A stretch of DNA of 64,000 nt from JANXQG01 sp963775975 (GCA_963775975.1 CAVZKX010000004.1:124001-188000); one strand, 5' to 3'; shown: positions 40,591 to 49,841, counted from the first letter of the stretch. Notes: a model not told the origin generated them from the letters alone. Numbers and translations are program-made.

Positions 40591-41862
40591 ATGAACTTGC
40601 AGGTCGTCGGCTGCAGCCATCATGCGACCGCAATCGCGGTTCGCGAACGGCTGGCCTTCAGACCGGAGCAGGCGGGCGAGGCCCTGAGCGAGTGGCGAAG
40701 CTCTTTCCGCGACGTCGAAGGAGTATTGCTTTCCACCTGCAATCGCGTTGAGATATATGCCGCGAGCCAGTCGGGCATGGTGCCGGACGTCGATCAGATC
40801 GGAGTGTTCCTCGCGCGATTTCATCGGCTCGATCCGGGCCAGATCGTGCCTCATCTCTTCGTGAACACGGACGAATCGGCCGTGCGTCACCTCTTCCGCG
40901 TGGCGGCAAGCCTGGACAGCATGGTGCTGGGCGAACCGCAAATCCTCGCTCAGGTGAAACAGGCATATCAGGCGGCCACAGAGCGCGACGCCGCCGGGCC
41001 GATGCTGCACCACGCGTTTCAGGCGGCAATCCGCGTCGCCCGGCGGGTGGCCGCGGAGACGGCCATCCATCAGCGGCGCGTGAGCATCCCCAGCGTGGCC
41101 GTGGCCGATTTTGCCCGGCAGATCTTCGAACGCTTCGACGACAAGGAAACCTTGGTCATCGGGGCTGGCGAGATGGCCGAAGAGACGCTGCGCTACCTCC
41201 GCGACGAAGGCGCGCGAAAGATCACCGTGATCAACCGCAACTTCGAGCGGGCCCGCACGATCGCGGCTGAATGGAACGGGCAGGCGCGGCCCTGGGACGA
41301 TTTGCAATCTGCGCTTGCCGCCGCCGACTTGGTAATCAGTACGACGGGCGCGGGGCGGGCGATCGTCACGGCCGACGAGTTCAAGCCGATCCACGCCGCG
41401 CGGCGGCAGCGTCCGCTATTTGTTCTCGATCTGGCTGTGCCGCGCGATTTCCAGCCCGCGGTGGGAGATTTTTCCGAGGTCTATCTCTACTCGGTCGACG
41501 ATCTTCAAGCGACATGCCATGCCAACCGCCATTTGCGCGACCGCGAGATGCCGGCCGCGCTGCGGATCATCGAGCAGGAGGCTCGCCGCTTCATGGGCGA
41601 GATGTATCACCGCGCTACCGCGCCCGTGATTCAGCAGCTCCGCAATGGCTGGGAGAAGCCCAAGCAAGATGAAGTCATGCGGCTGCTGAATCGCCTGCCT
41701 CAATTGGATGCGCGGGCCCAGGAAGAGATACGCCAGTCATTCGACCGGCTGGTGAACAAGCTTTTGCACACGCCGCTGGAATCGCTGCGCGACGAATCCG
41801 ACAAGGGCGTTCCGCACGGCCTTCTGGACGCTCTGGCGCGACTTTTTCAACTGCGCGACTGA
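40591..41862 (+). CDS. hemA: Glutamyl-tRNA reductase
   Basis: Reduces glutamyl-tRNA to glutamate-1-semialdehyde with NADPH, the first step of C5 tetrapyrrole synthesis. The 423-residue protein has the catalytic domain start NLQVVGCSHHATAIAVRERL, the nucleophile Cys50 in LSTCNRVEIY, the VLGEPQILAQVKQAY segment and a Rossmann NADPH site VIGAGEMAEETLRYL. The C-terminal dimerisation helix ends normally. ATG 40591 begins the conserved N-terminus. It is intact, unlike the genes just upstream, and convergent with scpB. Confidence 0.96.
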   Translation: MNLQVVGCSHHATAIAVRERLAFRPEQAGEALSEWRSSFRDVEGVLLSTCNRVEIYAASQSGMVPDVDQIGVFLARFHRLDPGQIVPHLFVNTDESAVRHLFRVAASLDSMVLGEPQILAQVKQAYQAATERDAAGPMLHHAFQAAIRVARRVAAETAIHQRRVSIPSVAVADFARQIFERFDDKETLVIGAGEMAEETLRYLRDEGARKITVINRNFERARTIAAEWNGQARPWDDLQSALAAADLVISTTGAGRAIVTADEFKPIHAARRQRPLFVLDLAVPRDFQPAVGDFSEVYLYSVDDLQATCHANRHLRDREMPAALRIIEQEARRFMGEMYHRATAPVIQQLRNGWEKPKQDEVMRLLNRLPQLDARAQEEIRQSFDRLVNKLLHTPLESLRDESDKGVPHGLLDALARLFQLRD

Positions 41863-41946
41863 ACTTTCTTCAGCCTAGCCCTCTGCCGAGCACGCTGGAC
41901 CCGCGATCGGGTGTCCCGGCGCCGGAGAGGGGATTGGCGACATTCT

Positions 41947-42282
41947 TTATTTGGCTGGTTCCTCTTTTTCATCGTCGTCCCAATCATCGTCATCGTCGTC
42001 GTCATCCTCCCAATCCTCATCCTCTTCGTCATCGAGGTCGTCATCGTCATCCCACTCGTCTTCCTCTTCGTCCCAGTCTTCGTCTTCATCCTCGTCGTCA
42101 ACTTCTTCCCACGGCTCATCGTCTTCATCGTCTGCTTCCTCTTCGTCCTCAGCCTCCTCCTCGTCATCCGCCGCCTTGGCGGCATAAATCGTCTTTGAAC
42201 CCGGCATGGGGCGGTCGGCGCGTGTCACCGAGGCCGTGCCGAGGCGTTCCGGCTTGGTCTTTCTGTCAATCGTAACACTCAT
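41947..42282 (-). CDS. Possible separate acidic protein, 111 aa, in frame with scpB
   Basis: Inside the scpB frame an ATG at 42282 has a textbook AGGAGG eight bases upstream. From it the product is MSVTIDRKTKPERLGTASVT, a short linker (PMPGSKTIYAAKAADDEEE) and a very acidic Asp/Glu tail made of GAT/GAC/GAG codons. This is either an internally started free protein, a second gene joined to scpB by a lost stop, or a real fusion. The ribosome site favours separate expression. Confidence 0.45.
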   Translation of the reverse strand: MSVTIDRKTKPERLGTASVTRADRPMPGSKTIYAAKAADDEEEAEDEEEADDEDDEPWEEVDDEDEDEDWDEEEDEWDDDDDLDDEEDEDWEDDDDDDDDWDDDEKEEPAK

Positions 42283-42945
42283 GTCAGTCTCCTCCTGCTT
42301 CTCGCGAGAATGATGAAATGGTTGCAAATTCGGTGTGGGAGGATCGGCGACCGCGTCGGCCGACTCCTCGGTGACAAGCTTCGTAATCGGCAAAAACTCG
42401 GGGCGAGGTAAATTGTCCAGGTGCCGTAACCCGAAAACCTGCAAAAATTGCCTGGTCGTCCCATATAGTAAGGGACGACCCAATTCCTCGGACCGGCCGG
42501 CAATCCGCACCAGGTCGCGCTCAATTAGTTGCCGGAGGATTTCGCCGCATTGAACCCCGCGAATCGCTTCGATCTCGGCCCGAAGCACGGGCTGCCGATA
42601 TGCCACGACCGCCAAGGTTTCCAGGGCGGGGGCCGAAAGCCGCACCTCCCGCGACGAGGAACTCAACCGCCGTAGCCATGGCGCATATCGCGCCCGCGTC
42701 AGCAATTGATACCCGCCGGCAAACTCCTCCACTCGAAACGCGCTACCCTCCGCATCATACCGCCGATTCAATGCTCGGATCAGTGTACGGGCTTTTGTGC
42801 CGTCCGCCAAGCCGGTCAATTGGGCCAATTTTCGACTTCCTAGCGGTTCCCGGGCGAGAAACAATATCGCCTCAAGTCGCGCCGCCCGCGCCCGCCTACC
42901 CACCTCGTCGGCAGGGGGGATCGACTCCGCTGTTTGAATGCCCAT
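41947..42945 (-). CDS. scpB: Segregation and condensation protein B with acidic C-terminal extension
   Basis: ScpB is the kleisin-associated subunit of the bacterial condensin SMC-ScpA-ScpB. Two winged-helix modules are visible: ARLEAILFLAREPLGSRKLA near the start and SAPALETLAVVAYRQPVLRA in the middle, closing with TRQFLQVFGLRHLDNLP. After about residue 180 the family ends. A basic linker (MSVTIDRKTKPERLG) and about 70 almost purely Asp/Glu/Trp residues follow in the same frame. ATG 42945 is chosen; the frame is open up to 43071. The tail may be a separate gene (next entry). Confidence 0.82.
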   Translation of the reverse strand: MGIQTAESIPPADEVGRRARAARLEAILFLAREPLGSRKLAQLTGLADGTKARTLIRALNRRYDAEGSAFRVEEFAGGYQLLTRARYAPWLRRLSSSSREVRLSAPALETLAVVAYRQPVLRAEIEAIRGVQCGEILRQLIERDLVRIAGRSEELGRPLLYGTTRQFLQVFGLRHLDNLPRPEFLPITKLVTEESADAVADPPTPNLQPFHHSREKQEETDMSVTIDRKTKPERLGTASVTRADRPMPGSKTIYAAKAADDEEEAEDEEEADDEDDEPWEEVDDEDEDEDWDEEEDEWDDDDDLDDEEDEDWEDDDDDDDDWDDDEKEEPAK

Positions 42946-43163
42946 CAGCGACGGCTTTGCCGTTGCCTCGATCCAGCACGCAGGCTGGCGAAAACGCAAA
43001 GCGACGCTATTCAAACGGCGACCTAAATTCACGGGACTCCTAGACATACCATGTAAGGTATGCCTCGACAAGCACCCAGGGCAAGGGAGATAGCGAAAAA
43101 TTGGGCCGTGGCGACATTAAGAGAACGCCATGCTGGAATGCAAATTGTCACGACCGAAGCAGT

Positions 43164-43940
43164 CTAGCCGTGTTTTTTCCAGTCCTCGACTTCTGCGAGA
43201 ACCTTGGCCATTGCTTTTAGGGGGTCGGCGTCGACATTCTCAAAGGACTGTTTCACTTGCGGGTTTCCGCCAATCGCCATCTGGCAGTAGAACCGGAATA
43301 CGTCTTTTTGATCGCCCCAAGCTTCGAGCAGATAATAAGTTGCGCCTAATCGCTTGAGCCGATCCTGGATGTATACGAACGTCGCGTCTGGATTGGACGA
43401 TCTACTTCCTGCCGTTTGCGATCCACCTTGTGCGGACATAGGGAGCTGGCCGTCCGCCGTGCGCTGCGTGTCACCGTTCCGCATAGCAGGACTACCTTCG
43501 AGGCTGAATGGTGGTTGCGAAAGTCCCCGCCTTCCAGCGGCCGCAAAATCGCGATTTTCCGCGTGCTCATTTTGTGGAGAAGTTGTCGATTGCTGCGGCG
43601 TATTGGCGATCGGTGTCTCATAGCTTACGGACATGACCTGCGAATCGGGCACGCTCCCACTACGAAGTGGTTGCGCGGATATATTCGTCTGGGGGGGCGA
43701 AAATGGCGCATTCGTCGTCGGTGAACGTGCTGGGGCGAAGCGCGGCGCGTCACTCAGGCCGTTTTTCGCGTTTTCGCCGGGCCCGCGGAAGTCGGCCAGC
43801 GTCGGCCAACGGCCATTTTGTATCGCCTTCACCACAGAGGGGAACGAAGTCCCGCAAACCGCCGCCAGGGGGATGAGGAGTAAGCAGGTCAGCATTACAA
43901 AGGCACGAAACGTAGCCACGGTCGACGACTGTTGCGCCAT
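43164..43940 (-). CDS. Hypothetical membrane-anchored protein, 258 aa
   Basis: ATG 43940 follows AAGGAGTCCCGC, so it is preferred over the earlier in-frame start. An N-terminal anchor (FRAFVMLTCLLLIPLAAVCG) is followed by a long Pro/Ser/Gln-rich linker (residues 50-185). The compact C-terminal domain contains TFVYIQDRLKRLGATYYLLE and WGDQKDVFRFYCQMAIGGN. Only the C-terminal domain looks conserved; I know no function. It is upstream of scpB on the same strand, with about 220 bases between. Confidence 0.72.
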   Translation of the reverse strand: MAQQSSTVATFRAFVMLTCLLLIPLAAVCGTSFPSVVKAIQNGRWPTLADFRGPGENAKNGLSDAPRFAPARSPTTNAPFSPPQTNISAQPLRSGSVPDSQVMSVSYETPIANTPQQSTTSPQNEHAENRDFAAAGRRGLSQPPFSLEGSPAMRNGDTQRTADGQLPMSAQGGSQTAGSRSSNPDATFVYIQDRLKRLGATYYLLEAWGDQKDVFRFYCQMAIGGNPQVKQSFENVDADPLKAMAKVLAEVEDWKKHG

Positions 43941-44028
43941 GCGGGACTCCTTTTCAAACTCATTTGGAAGGCGGATTGAGGCGGCATAATAATCAAGTTC
44001 GCAGTGATACGGCAACAGCAAAACACCG

Positions 44029-44082
44029 CGCTGGAGTCCCGCCTTTAGGCGGAGTAAACCGGCTGAAGCCGGAACTCCAGCG
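44029..44082. repeat. 54-base cruciform repeat
   Basis: Outer arms CGCTGGAGT and ACTCCAGCG are perfect complements. Inside are two hairpins, CCGCC-TTTA-GGCGG and CCGGCT-GA-AGCCGG, giving a three-way junction. A partial copy occurs inverted at 40472-40495. It lies between divergent genes; it is a REP-like element. Confidence 0.65.
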
Positions 44083-44181
44083 TGAACACCCCCACTGGCG
44101 AATAATCGTGGCTGCTGTTAGACTTACCCGGACTAACAATTACTGGAAAAGCCTCCATTTCGGCCCGTGCCGCCTCGATCC

Positions 44182-44505
44182 ATGTCATCGCCTGAAACGC
44201 TCTACGACGAAGCCATTGAACTTCAACAAGCCGGCAAGCTGGACGAGGCCGTGACGCGATTGGAGAATCTTGCTCAGTCGCAGCCGGAGTTTGCCTTGGC
44301 ACACGCCGCCTTAAGCGCCTTCTACAGCAAGCAGGGCAAGCACGATAAAGCGGTGGAGCAGGCCCTTTTGGTTTGCGAACTTGACCCGAACGATCCATTC
44401 AGCTTCATGGCGAAGAGTCTTGTCTGCCAGCGTGCGGGTATGATTCGGGAAGCGGAAGATGCGATGGCCGAAGCCATGAATCGGCAATGGGCTGCGCGGC
44501 AATAG
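44182..44505 (+). CDS. Small TPR protein, 107 aa
   Basis: Starts MSSPETLYDEAIELQQAGKL and consists of about three TPRs (DEAVTRLENLAQSQPEFALA, HDKAVEQALLVCELDPNDPF, IREAEDAMAEAMNRQW). There is no signal peptide or membrane segment, so it is probably a cytoplasmic adaptor. ATG 44182 is preferred over the frame start 15 bases earlier as it begins the first repeat. It converges with dgkA (8 bases between). Confidence 0.72.
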   Translation: MSSPETLYDEAIELQQAGKLDEAVTRLENLAQSQPEFALAHAALSAFYSKQGKHDKAVEQALLVCELDPNDPFSFMAKSLVCQRAGMIREAEDAMAEAMNRQWAARQ

Positions 44506-44513
44506 GGGATTTG

Positions 44514-44882
44514 TTACCACCATTGCAATAACTCGCCCACTCGGTGTCCGAACAAAACCGCTCCCACTGACACTGACCCAATCGCCGCAGTCAGCACCGC
44601 GCCACTGGCGATATCGAGGGCATTGCGAACGTGAGGTTCGGTTTCTTTGGTGATCGCCCGGGCCATCTCTTCCAGCGCCGTATTAAAGTACTCCGCGGCG
44701 AGAACGCCCGTGACACATAATAGGAGGATGCACCACTCGCTGACGCTCATGCGCATCAACGCGGCCGCTACAATAACGGCCAAGGTCACAACCAAATGCG
44801 CGGCGAAGCTGCTCCCGCCGCGAATGCCTTCACGCAGGCCGCGAAAGGCATCGGCGAATTTCTGCTTCCAAGGACGGCTCAT
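44514..44882 (-). CDS. dgkA: Diacylglycerol/undecaprenol kinase
   Basis: Small integral membrane kinase of 122 residues that phosphorylates diacylglycerol or undecaprenol. An N-terminal amphipathic helix with AFRGLREGIRGG is followed by three membrane helices. The signature segment AAEYFNTALEEMARAITKE carries the conserved Asn/Glu, and NALDIASGAVLTAAI is the third-helix motif. Its ATG overlaps the TGA of the lptD-like gene (ATGA at 44879-44882), so the two are translationally coupled. Confidence 0.88.
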   Translation of the reverse strand: MSRPWKQKFADAFRGLREGIRGGSSFAAHLVVTLAVIVAAALMRMSVSEWCILLLCVTGVLAAEYFNTALEEMARAITKETEPHVRNALDIASGAVLTAAIGSVSVGAVLFGHRVGELLQWW

Positions 44883-47800
44883 TCTACCCCCAGTTCTCCC
44901 GCCGGCGGGATCCGCACGCCGGTCGTGCTGCCCAATTTGCCGCGCAGGAACCGCGGCTCCACTGAGATCCCGACGCCGGCCGTGCTCCGCGCCGGATCGT
45001 AGCTCAGATTCAGTGAGACCAGCGCCGACTCGCCAACGCGTATCAACTGAAAAGCCGGGGCCACGTTATCAAGGTTCTTCATGTCGATCGTCACGCCGGT
45101 CGTCGTGATCCACTTCGGACTCATCCAATAGCTGTACGACATGCTCAAGATTTGGCTGTCGATCGGGCCCTCCAGCACGCGGAAGCCGACATACAACGCC
45201 CCGCGCGGCGGCCGGGTGAGGAACATGCCCATCGTCATGATCTTCTGTCCCTGGTCGAAGAAATCGAAAATACCATCGGAGAGCAGCGTCAGCCGGTCGC
45301 CGACGTGCCAGACGAAATTGTAGTCCCACAGCCCGATCGATTCGCCAAAATTGTCGCGGCTGGCGTCGGGGAAGAAGGTGAAGTCGGTATCCAGTTCGAT
45401 CCAGTCGACGATGTGCGGGTTTTCGGCCGGGCCGCGCTTCGTTTGCCAGCGCTCGTGGACGCCCAGGCGAAGCTCGTCGAGGTTCGAGGCGATTTCCATG
45501 CTGGGCGCGGTGACCCAGCCTTCCATGTCGGTGCGGACCGCATAGAAACGCTCGTCGAACTGCGGCGGCGGGCTGCGCGTTCCCGGCGGCAGCACGGGAG
45601 GAATGCCGAACGTATTGACCACGTAGCGGCGGCGGAAGTCTTCGATCTGCTGATCGTCCAGCGGATCGTAGAGCGGGAACTCGGTCACGCTCTGGTTCGT
45701 ATGTGCGTGCAAATACTCGGCCTGGAACTCGACTTTATGAGCGAGTCCATGCACATTCCACAGCGCGCTTTCCGCCTCGCAATCGACGGCCCACATCGGC
45801 AGCGTGGCGCGAACGCCGGCCTGGTAGTAGGCCCGCGTCAGTTCTTGCCCGTTAATGTCCTGTCCCCAGTAGCCAAGCTCGCCCAGCGCGTAAGGCACGA
45901 CCTTTACCGGTCCAAGTTCCAGCGGCAGATCGAGCTCGTTTCGAGTGACGAGCCGCGCGCCGGAGAAGTTTTGCGGTTCCCAGGCCAGGTGGCTTGTCGG
46001 CTCATCGCCTGCAGCCGCACTTGGCAGCGTGCCGACGCGGAACTGCGCCTCGCCGAGGCTCGTATGCTCGAACCAAGTGAGCTTGTCGGCCAAGAGCGAC
46101 TGCCCCAGCAGGAAATGATCGAAGCGCGGCAGCCAGTTCGTCTCGGTGACGAAGTTATCGAGCCGATCCTGCGCGAAAAGGCTCATCGACATGTCGCCGG
46201 TGCGATAGGTCAGACCGAGATCGGTCGTGGGGTCCTTTTGCTCGTCCCACTGCTGCTTGAAGTATTCCAGCAGGAAGTTGCGGTCGCTGATCTTGCCGAA
46301 TTCGCCCCATACCGTGAGGCCGTCGGCAATTTCTTGCCGATGCCGCCCGACAAGCTCATAACGATAGTTCACGTCCGGTTCGGGCAGCACGCTAGGCCGT
46401 CCGCCGCCCAGGTTGTCGGTGCCGCTGTCGTCAATTCCCCAGAAATTCCACTGCCCGGTCACCGGCCCTTGAATGCCGAAGAAATCCTTCCGGTCATAAG
46501 TAAAGGTCGTACCCTCGCTAACGCCGCGCTTGCTCAAATAGTTGAGGCTCACGGTCCAGTCCGTGCCTACCGGTTTCTGCTTGATGCCCAGCAGTTGATA
46601 GGCGGCGAAATCACTGTAGATTTGTGTGCCGAACACATTGTCCTGCTTGAAGCGGACACTGCGAAGGAAGAACGTAGGTTCGTTGAGGTCCGTGGTGAAG
46701 GTGGGCCAATAGAATACCGGCACGTCCTCGATGCAGACCGTGTCGTTTTGCGCGGAAACGGTTTGCTCGTGGTCGAACATTGGCTCGCCCGTGCGCGGAT
46801 TGAGAAGCGGCGCGCCGGTGAGCGGGTCGATCTGCGGCGTCTGCAAGTCGTCGAAAGAGGCCTCGCCGGCTTTCACGCTGATCCGCGGCACGCCCAATCG
46901 GCTGGGCGTGACGAAAACGTCCTGGCCGCGGAAATGGTCGGGCCCTTCCTGCTGCAAGATGCCGGCGTGGAGGTGGAGCTTGCCGTCGTAGCCCGGCGCG
47001 GGCGTGATCATGTCGGCCGAGAGCACCGTGCCGACCTGGTGCCGCACGTCGTAATACATGCGGTCGGCGTAGATCGTCCGGTCGCCTTGCCGGAAGACGA
47101 CATTGCCTTCCAAGTAGATTTCCAAAGGCTGGTTCTGGTCCTGCGGTATCGCACCGCTGAGATCCGGTTGGCTTTGGCCAGTGGTCCAGAGCACGAGCCG
47201 ATCGGTCGAGACGTCCAGCGTCATCGGGCCGCTGGCCACGCCGGGGATTCTCGCGTTGGCGACGGTGAGGCCGTCGACGATCATCGTCACGCCCTGGTCG
47301 ATGACCGCGGTCCACTCGTTGCCTTGCGGGTCCTTTCGCCACTGGAACTGCACCGGCACGTCGCCGCGCGGAAACACGCGGACCCGTCGCGTGCCCGGCG
47401 GCGCCGCCGCGTTGCCTGCCGGAGCCGGGCCGGCCCCGGGCGACGGCTGACCCGGCGGCGGAAGCTCGTTCGCCGGCGCGACGTATTGCACCGGCTCAGC
47501 GTGAGTCTGTCGCAGCGAGTCCGCGAACTCCGGGTTCCGCTTGTCCATGCCGCGCTGATAGATTTCCGGCAGCACATTCGGTTTGCCTGCCACGACGCCC
47601 GCACGGATCTGCACGTCGCCTAACGTGTAGAAGCGGGCGAACCATTTCTTGTCGCGAATCTGCACCGGATCGCGGTCCCGGATTAGCCGCACATTGACGT
47701 CGCCTTCGAGATAAGCGATGACTTTGGTTCGTCGCTTGGAGTTGGTCTCCGCGTGATCAATCCAGAACACGGCTTCCTGGCAATTCGCCACGTCGTCGCC

Positions 47801-47977
47801 CTGTGCGAAGCGAACATCGCCCCGCATTATCCAGACCTCGTAGTTGTCCATCTGCCATCGGTTGGCCGCCTGGGCCGTGATGGCGATTGGATCGACGTTG
47901 TTGCCCTCGGGCAGGGAGACGTCGGCAAAAACGGTTGAAGGCAGGAGAAGCAACAGCGTACTTATGATGCTCCGCAT
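44879..47977 (-). CDS. lptD: LptD/OstA-like outer-membrane protein, about 1032 aa
   Basis: Signal peptide MRSIISTLLLLLPSTVFADV (start 47977; the frame is open further up but without support). The N-terminal third looks like repeated OstA/LptA modules (YEVWIMRGDVRFAQGDDVAN, YADRMYYDVRHQVGTVLSAD), and a Pro-rich linker lies near residue 180. The C-terminal 550 residues are beta-barrel-like, rich in aromatic strand ends (WNFWGIDDSG, LSMSYSYWMSP). In other bacteria LptD inserts LPS into the outer membrane; here the similarity is distant, so this is inference. It overlaps dgkA by four bases. Confidence 0.78.
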   Translation of the reverse strand: MRSIISTLLLLLPSTVFADVSLPEGNNVDPIAITAQAANRWQMDNYEVWIMRGDVRFAQGDDVANCQEAVFWIDHAETNSKRRTKVIAYLEGDVNVRLIRDRDPVQIRDKKWFARFYTLGDVQIRAGVVAGKPNVLPEIYQRGMDKRNPEFADSLRQTHAEPVQYVAPANELPPPGQPSPGAGPAPAGNAAAPPGTRRVRVFPRGDVPVQFQWRKDPQGNEWTAVIDQGVTMIVDGLTVANARIPGVASGPMTLDVSTDRLVLWTTGQSQPDLSGAIPQDQNQPLEIYLEGNVVFRQGDRTIYADRMYYDVRHQVGTVLSADMITPAPGYDGKLHLHAGILQQEGPDHFRGQDVFVTPSRLGVPRISVKAGEASFDDLQTPQIDPLTGAPLLNPRTGEPMFDHEQTVSAQNDTVCIEDVPVFYWPTFTTDLNEPTFFLRSVRFKQDNVFGTQIYSDFAAYQLLGIKQKPVGTDWTVSLNYLSKRGVSEGTTFTYDRKDFFGIQGPVTGQWNFWGIDDSGTDNLGGGRPSVLPEPDVNYRYELVGRHRQEIADGLTVWGEFGKISDRNFLLEYFKQQWDEQKDPTTDLGLTYRTGDMSMSLFAQDRLDNFVTETNWLPRFDHFLLGQSLLADKLTWFEHTSLGEAQFRVGTLPSAAAGDEPTSHLAWEPQNFSGARLVTRNELDLPLELGPVKVVPYALGELGYWGQDINGQELTRAYYQAGVRATLPMWAVDCEAESALWNVHGLAHKVEFQAEYLHAHTNQSVTEFPLYDPLDDQQIEDFRRRYVVNTFGIPPVLPPGTRSPPPQFDERFYAVRTDMEGWVTAPSMEIASNLDELRLGVHERWQTKRGPAENPHIVDWIELDTDFTFFPDASRDNFGESIGLWDYNFVWHVGDRLTLLSDGIFDFFDQGQKIMTMGMFLTRPPRGALYVGFRVLEGPIDSQILSMSYSYWMSPKWITTTGVTIDMKNLDNVAPAFQLIRVGESALVSLNLSYDPARSTAGVGISVEPRFLRGKLGSTTGVRIPPAGELGVE

Positions 47978-48478
47978 TATGTATGCAAGCGCACCATCGG
48001 CGCATGCGCAGTGCGCAAGCGCAGCGGGGCCGTGAGATGCCAATCTATCGACGAGTGGGTTTAGCAGACCGTTCGTCCTTGCCTGCTCTGGTGAAAAGGA
48101 GAACTGTGGATTGCAAACTGAAGAGTCGTAAAGCCGCAAGCGCACATCTAATGCGGCGGCCGGGATTATAAGAACGGCTCTATTTTGGAGCAAGACAATT
48201 TGGCGGGAATACCAAGCTTACGGAGGCGAGTGCAGTTTGCCCAAAGTGCCGATTATCGGGTTTCGGGCAACGAATGTAGCTGAAATGCAAATAATGCCCT
48301 CACCGCTGACGGTGATAGCTTCGTCGGTTGCCGCGTCGGCCGAAAGACCGGCTGGCTTCAGGAATTCCGACTTGCAAATCGAAATTCCTGACCTACGTTT
48401 TGCTTATAGACCATTCTTAGCGTTCTACGGGCGCTTTGCTTGGTCCAGCCGATCCTCCATTTTAGAAAGGGGTTCTCC
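47978..48478. other. Intergenic region between divergent genes
   Basis: About 500 bases with no convincing gene. Short inverted repeats occur (CCGAT/ATCGG near 48250; TCACCG/CGGTGA at 48300-48315). It must hold promoters for the lptD-like gene and the gene at 48479, but no clear consensus was seen. Confidence 0.4.
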
Positions 48479-49282
48479 ATGAAGATTCAGCAACTTGGTT
48501 TCTGCCTCGTATTAGGACTTGCAAGTTCGCTTCCGGTAGCGGCCTTCGCAGCAGCAACGTATTCGCCGGTTCAGTCGACGTATCGCGAACTCGGGTGGTC
48601 ACTTTGGGATTCGGTGAAGGGCCAAGTGCAGGTGGCCAATAGCGACACCGACGCGAAGGACTTCATGACCAACCAGCCGAGTTTCATGACGGTTGTGAAC
48701 GCCCACCTCAACGAGGGCATGCAGTACGCGGCGGCGAATGCGAACCCGCTGGACGTCACGCGGCTCTATATGTTCAGCAGCTACGCGCCGCGAATCTATT
48801 TCCTTATGGACGGCGGCGCCTCGACGAGCGGCCTAGGGGTGACCATCGGTCCCGCGGCCCCGCTGAACGGCAGTTTTCCGTCGGGAAGCAACTACCTCGT
48901 CTTTCCCAACTGCAACTCGGCCTATTCGAACAGCTATAAAACCCAGCCCAGCGGCCGCACGCAATCGGTACCGATGATGACGGGCGATTTCGTGCAATTG
49001 CCGACCGTGGCGGCCGGCCAGGAGTTGGGGCTCGTCTTTTTCGGGCACCTTGATGCAAATGGCACTCCATCGCAAACGTATTGCATCGATCCCGCAGCCA
49101 ACCCTGACGGCCAGCAGCATTATGTCGCGTTCTTTCCCACCGACAGCCGTTACATCATCGTCGGCATCGAGAATACCAACGGCCTCGGCGACGCCGATTA
49201 CAACGACACGATCGTGGTGCTCGACATCGGCCAGACCAATGCCGACTACATCAAGAACGCCGCCAAGACGCTGCCGAAATAA
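48479..49282 (+). CDS. Secreted protein with DUF4114-like C-terminus, 267 aa
   Basis: Signal peptide MKIQQLGFCLVLGLASSLPV (ATG 48479, AAGGGG upstream). The middle is unrecognised. The C-terminal 60 residues, YIIVGIENTNGLGDADYNDT and IVVLDI, match the DUF4114 pattern of a strand followed by an acidic calcium-like loop and DYND. A surface or matrix role is inferred. It is followed by three TadE/TadG-like genes on the same strand. Confidence 0.75.
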   Translation: MKIQQLGFCLVLGLASSLPVAAFAAATYSPVQSTYRELGWSLWDSVKGQVQVANSDTDAKDFMTNQPSFMTVVNAHLNEGMQYAAANANPLDVTRLYMFSSYAPRIYFLMDGGASTSGLGVTIGPAAPLNGSFPSGSNYLVFPNCNSAYSNSYKTQPSGRTQSVPMMTGDFVQLPTVAAGQELGLVFFGHLDANGTPSQTYCIDPAANPDGQQHYVAFFPTDSRYIIVGIENTNGLGDADYNDTIVVLDIGQTNADYIKNAAKTLPK

Positions 49283-49357
49283 CCATCGCGCGGCGACCCC
49301 GCCCGGTTTTGCGCGGCGGGAAGCTACGACGAAATGTGCCCTGCAAGGGAGACCACC

Positions 49358-49831
49358 GTGATCAACGTGCATCGCCTGCGAAACTGTCGCTCAAACCGCC
49401 GCGGCCGGAGGAAAAGCCGCGGCGCGGCGGCGGTTGAACTGGCTCTGTGCCTGCCTTTCCTGGTGACCCTGAGCTTGGGCTGCCTGGAAAGCTGCAACAT
49501 GATCTACGTTCGCACACGGATGAATTCGGCCGTCTTTGAGGCGGCACGGATGGCCACTCGACCGACGACGGCGTCGCAAGTGTCGGCCAGTTCGACCAGC
49601 GTCATAGCCTACGCCAACAGCCTCCTGTCGCAGCTCGGCGTACAAGGCGCTACAGTGACCGTGCAGGTTATCGATCACACCACGGCGCAGTCCAAATCGC
49701 TTTCCGCCGCGGTCCCGATGGACCTGGTCACGGTTTCCGCCACCGCGCCGCTGAGCCAGAATTGCATTACGACTTTCGTCATGCGCGGAACAATTAGCTT
49801 GACCGCGCAGGCCTCGCTCGTCGTGGAATAA
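49358..49831 (+). CDS. TadE-like pseudopilin protein, 157 aa
   Basis: Start GTG 49358 with AAGGGAG upstream. An Arg-rich head (RRGRRKSRG) is followed by AAAVELALCLPFLVTLSLGC, the typical TadE prepilin-like cleavage region with Glu at +5, then a 120-residue exported domain. TadE proteins are minor pseudopilins of Flp/Tad pili. No Tad ATPase or secretin is nearby, so the pilus machinery must be elsewhere or these act alone. Confidence 0.8.
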   Translation: MINVHRLRNCRSNRRGRRKSRGAAAVELALCLPFLVTLSLGCLESCNMIYVRTRMNSAVFEAARMATRPTTASQVSASSTSVIAYANSLLSQLGVQGATVTVQVIDHTTAQSKSLSAAVPMDLVTVSATAPLSQNCITTFVMRGTISLTAQASLVVE

Positions 49832-49841
49832 GGAGAAATCA

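Noticed and set aside
41951..42187. Ser-rich 78-residue frame
   Set aside because: It is the reverse of GAT/GAC/GAG codons encoding the acidic tail of the ScpB frame.
45152..47623. 823-codon open frame on the plus strand
   Set aside because: It is antisense to the lptD-like gene, which has a signal peptide and family motifs. The plus frame is Arg/Val/Gly-rich with no ribosome site.
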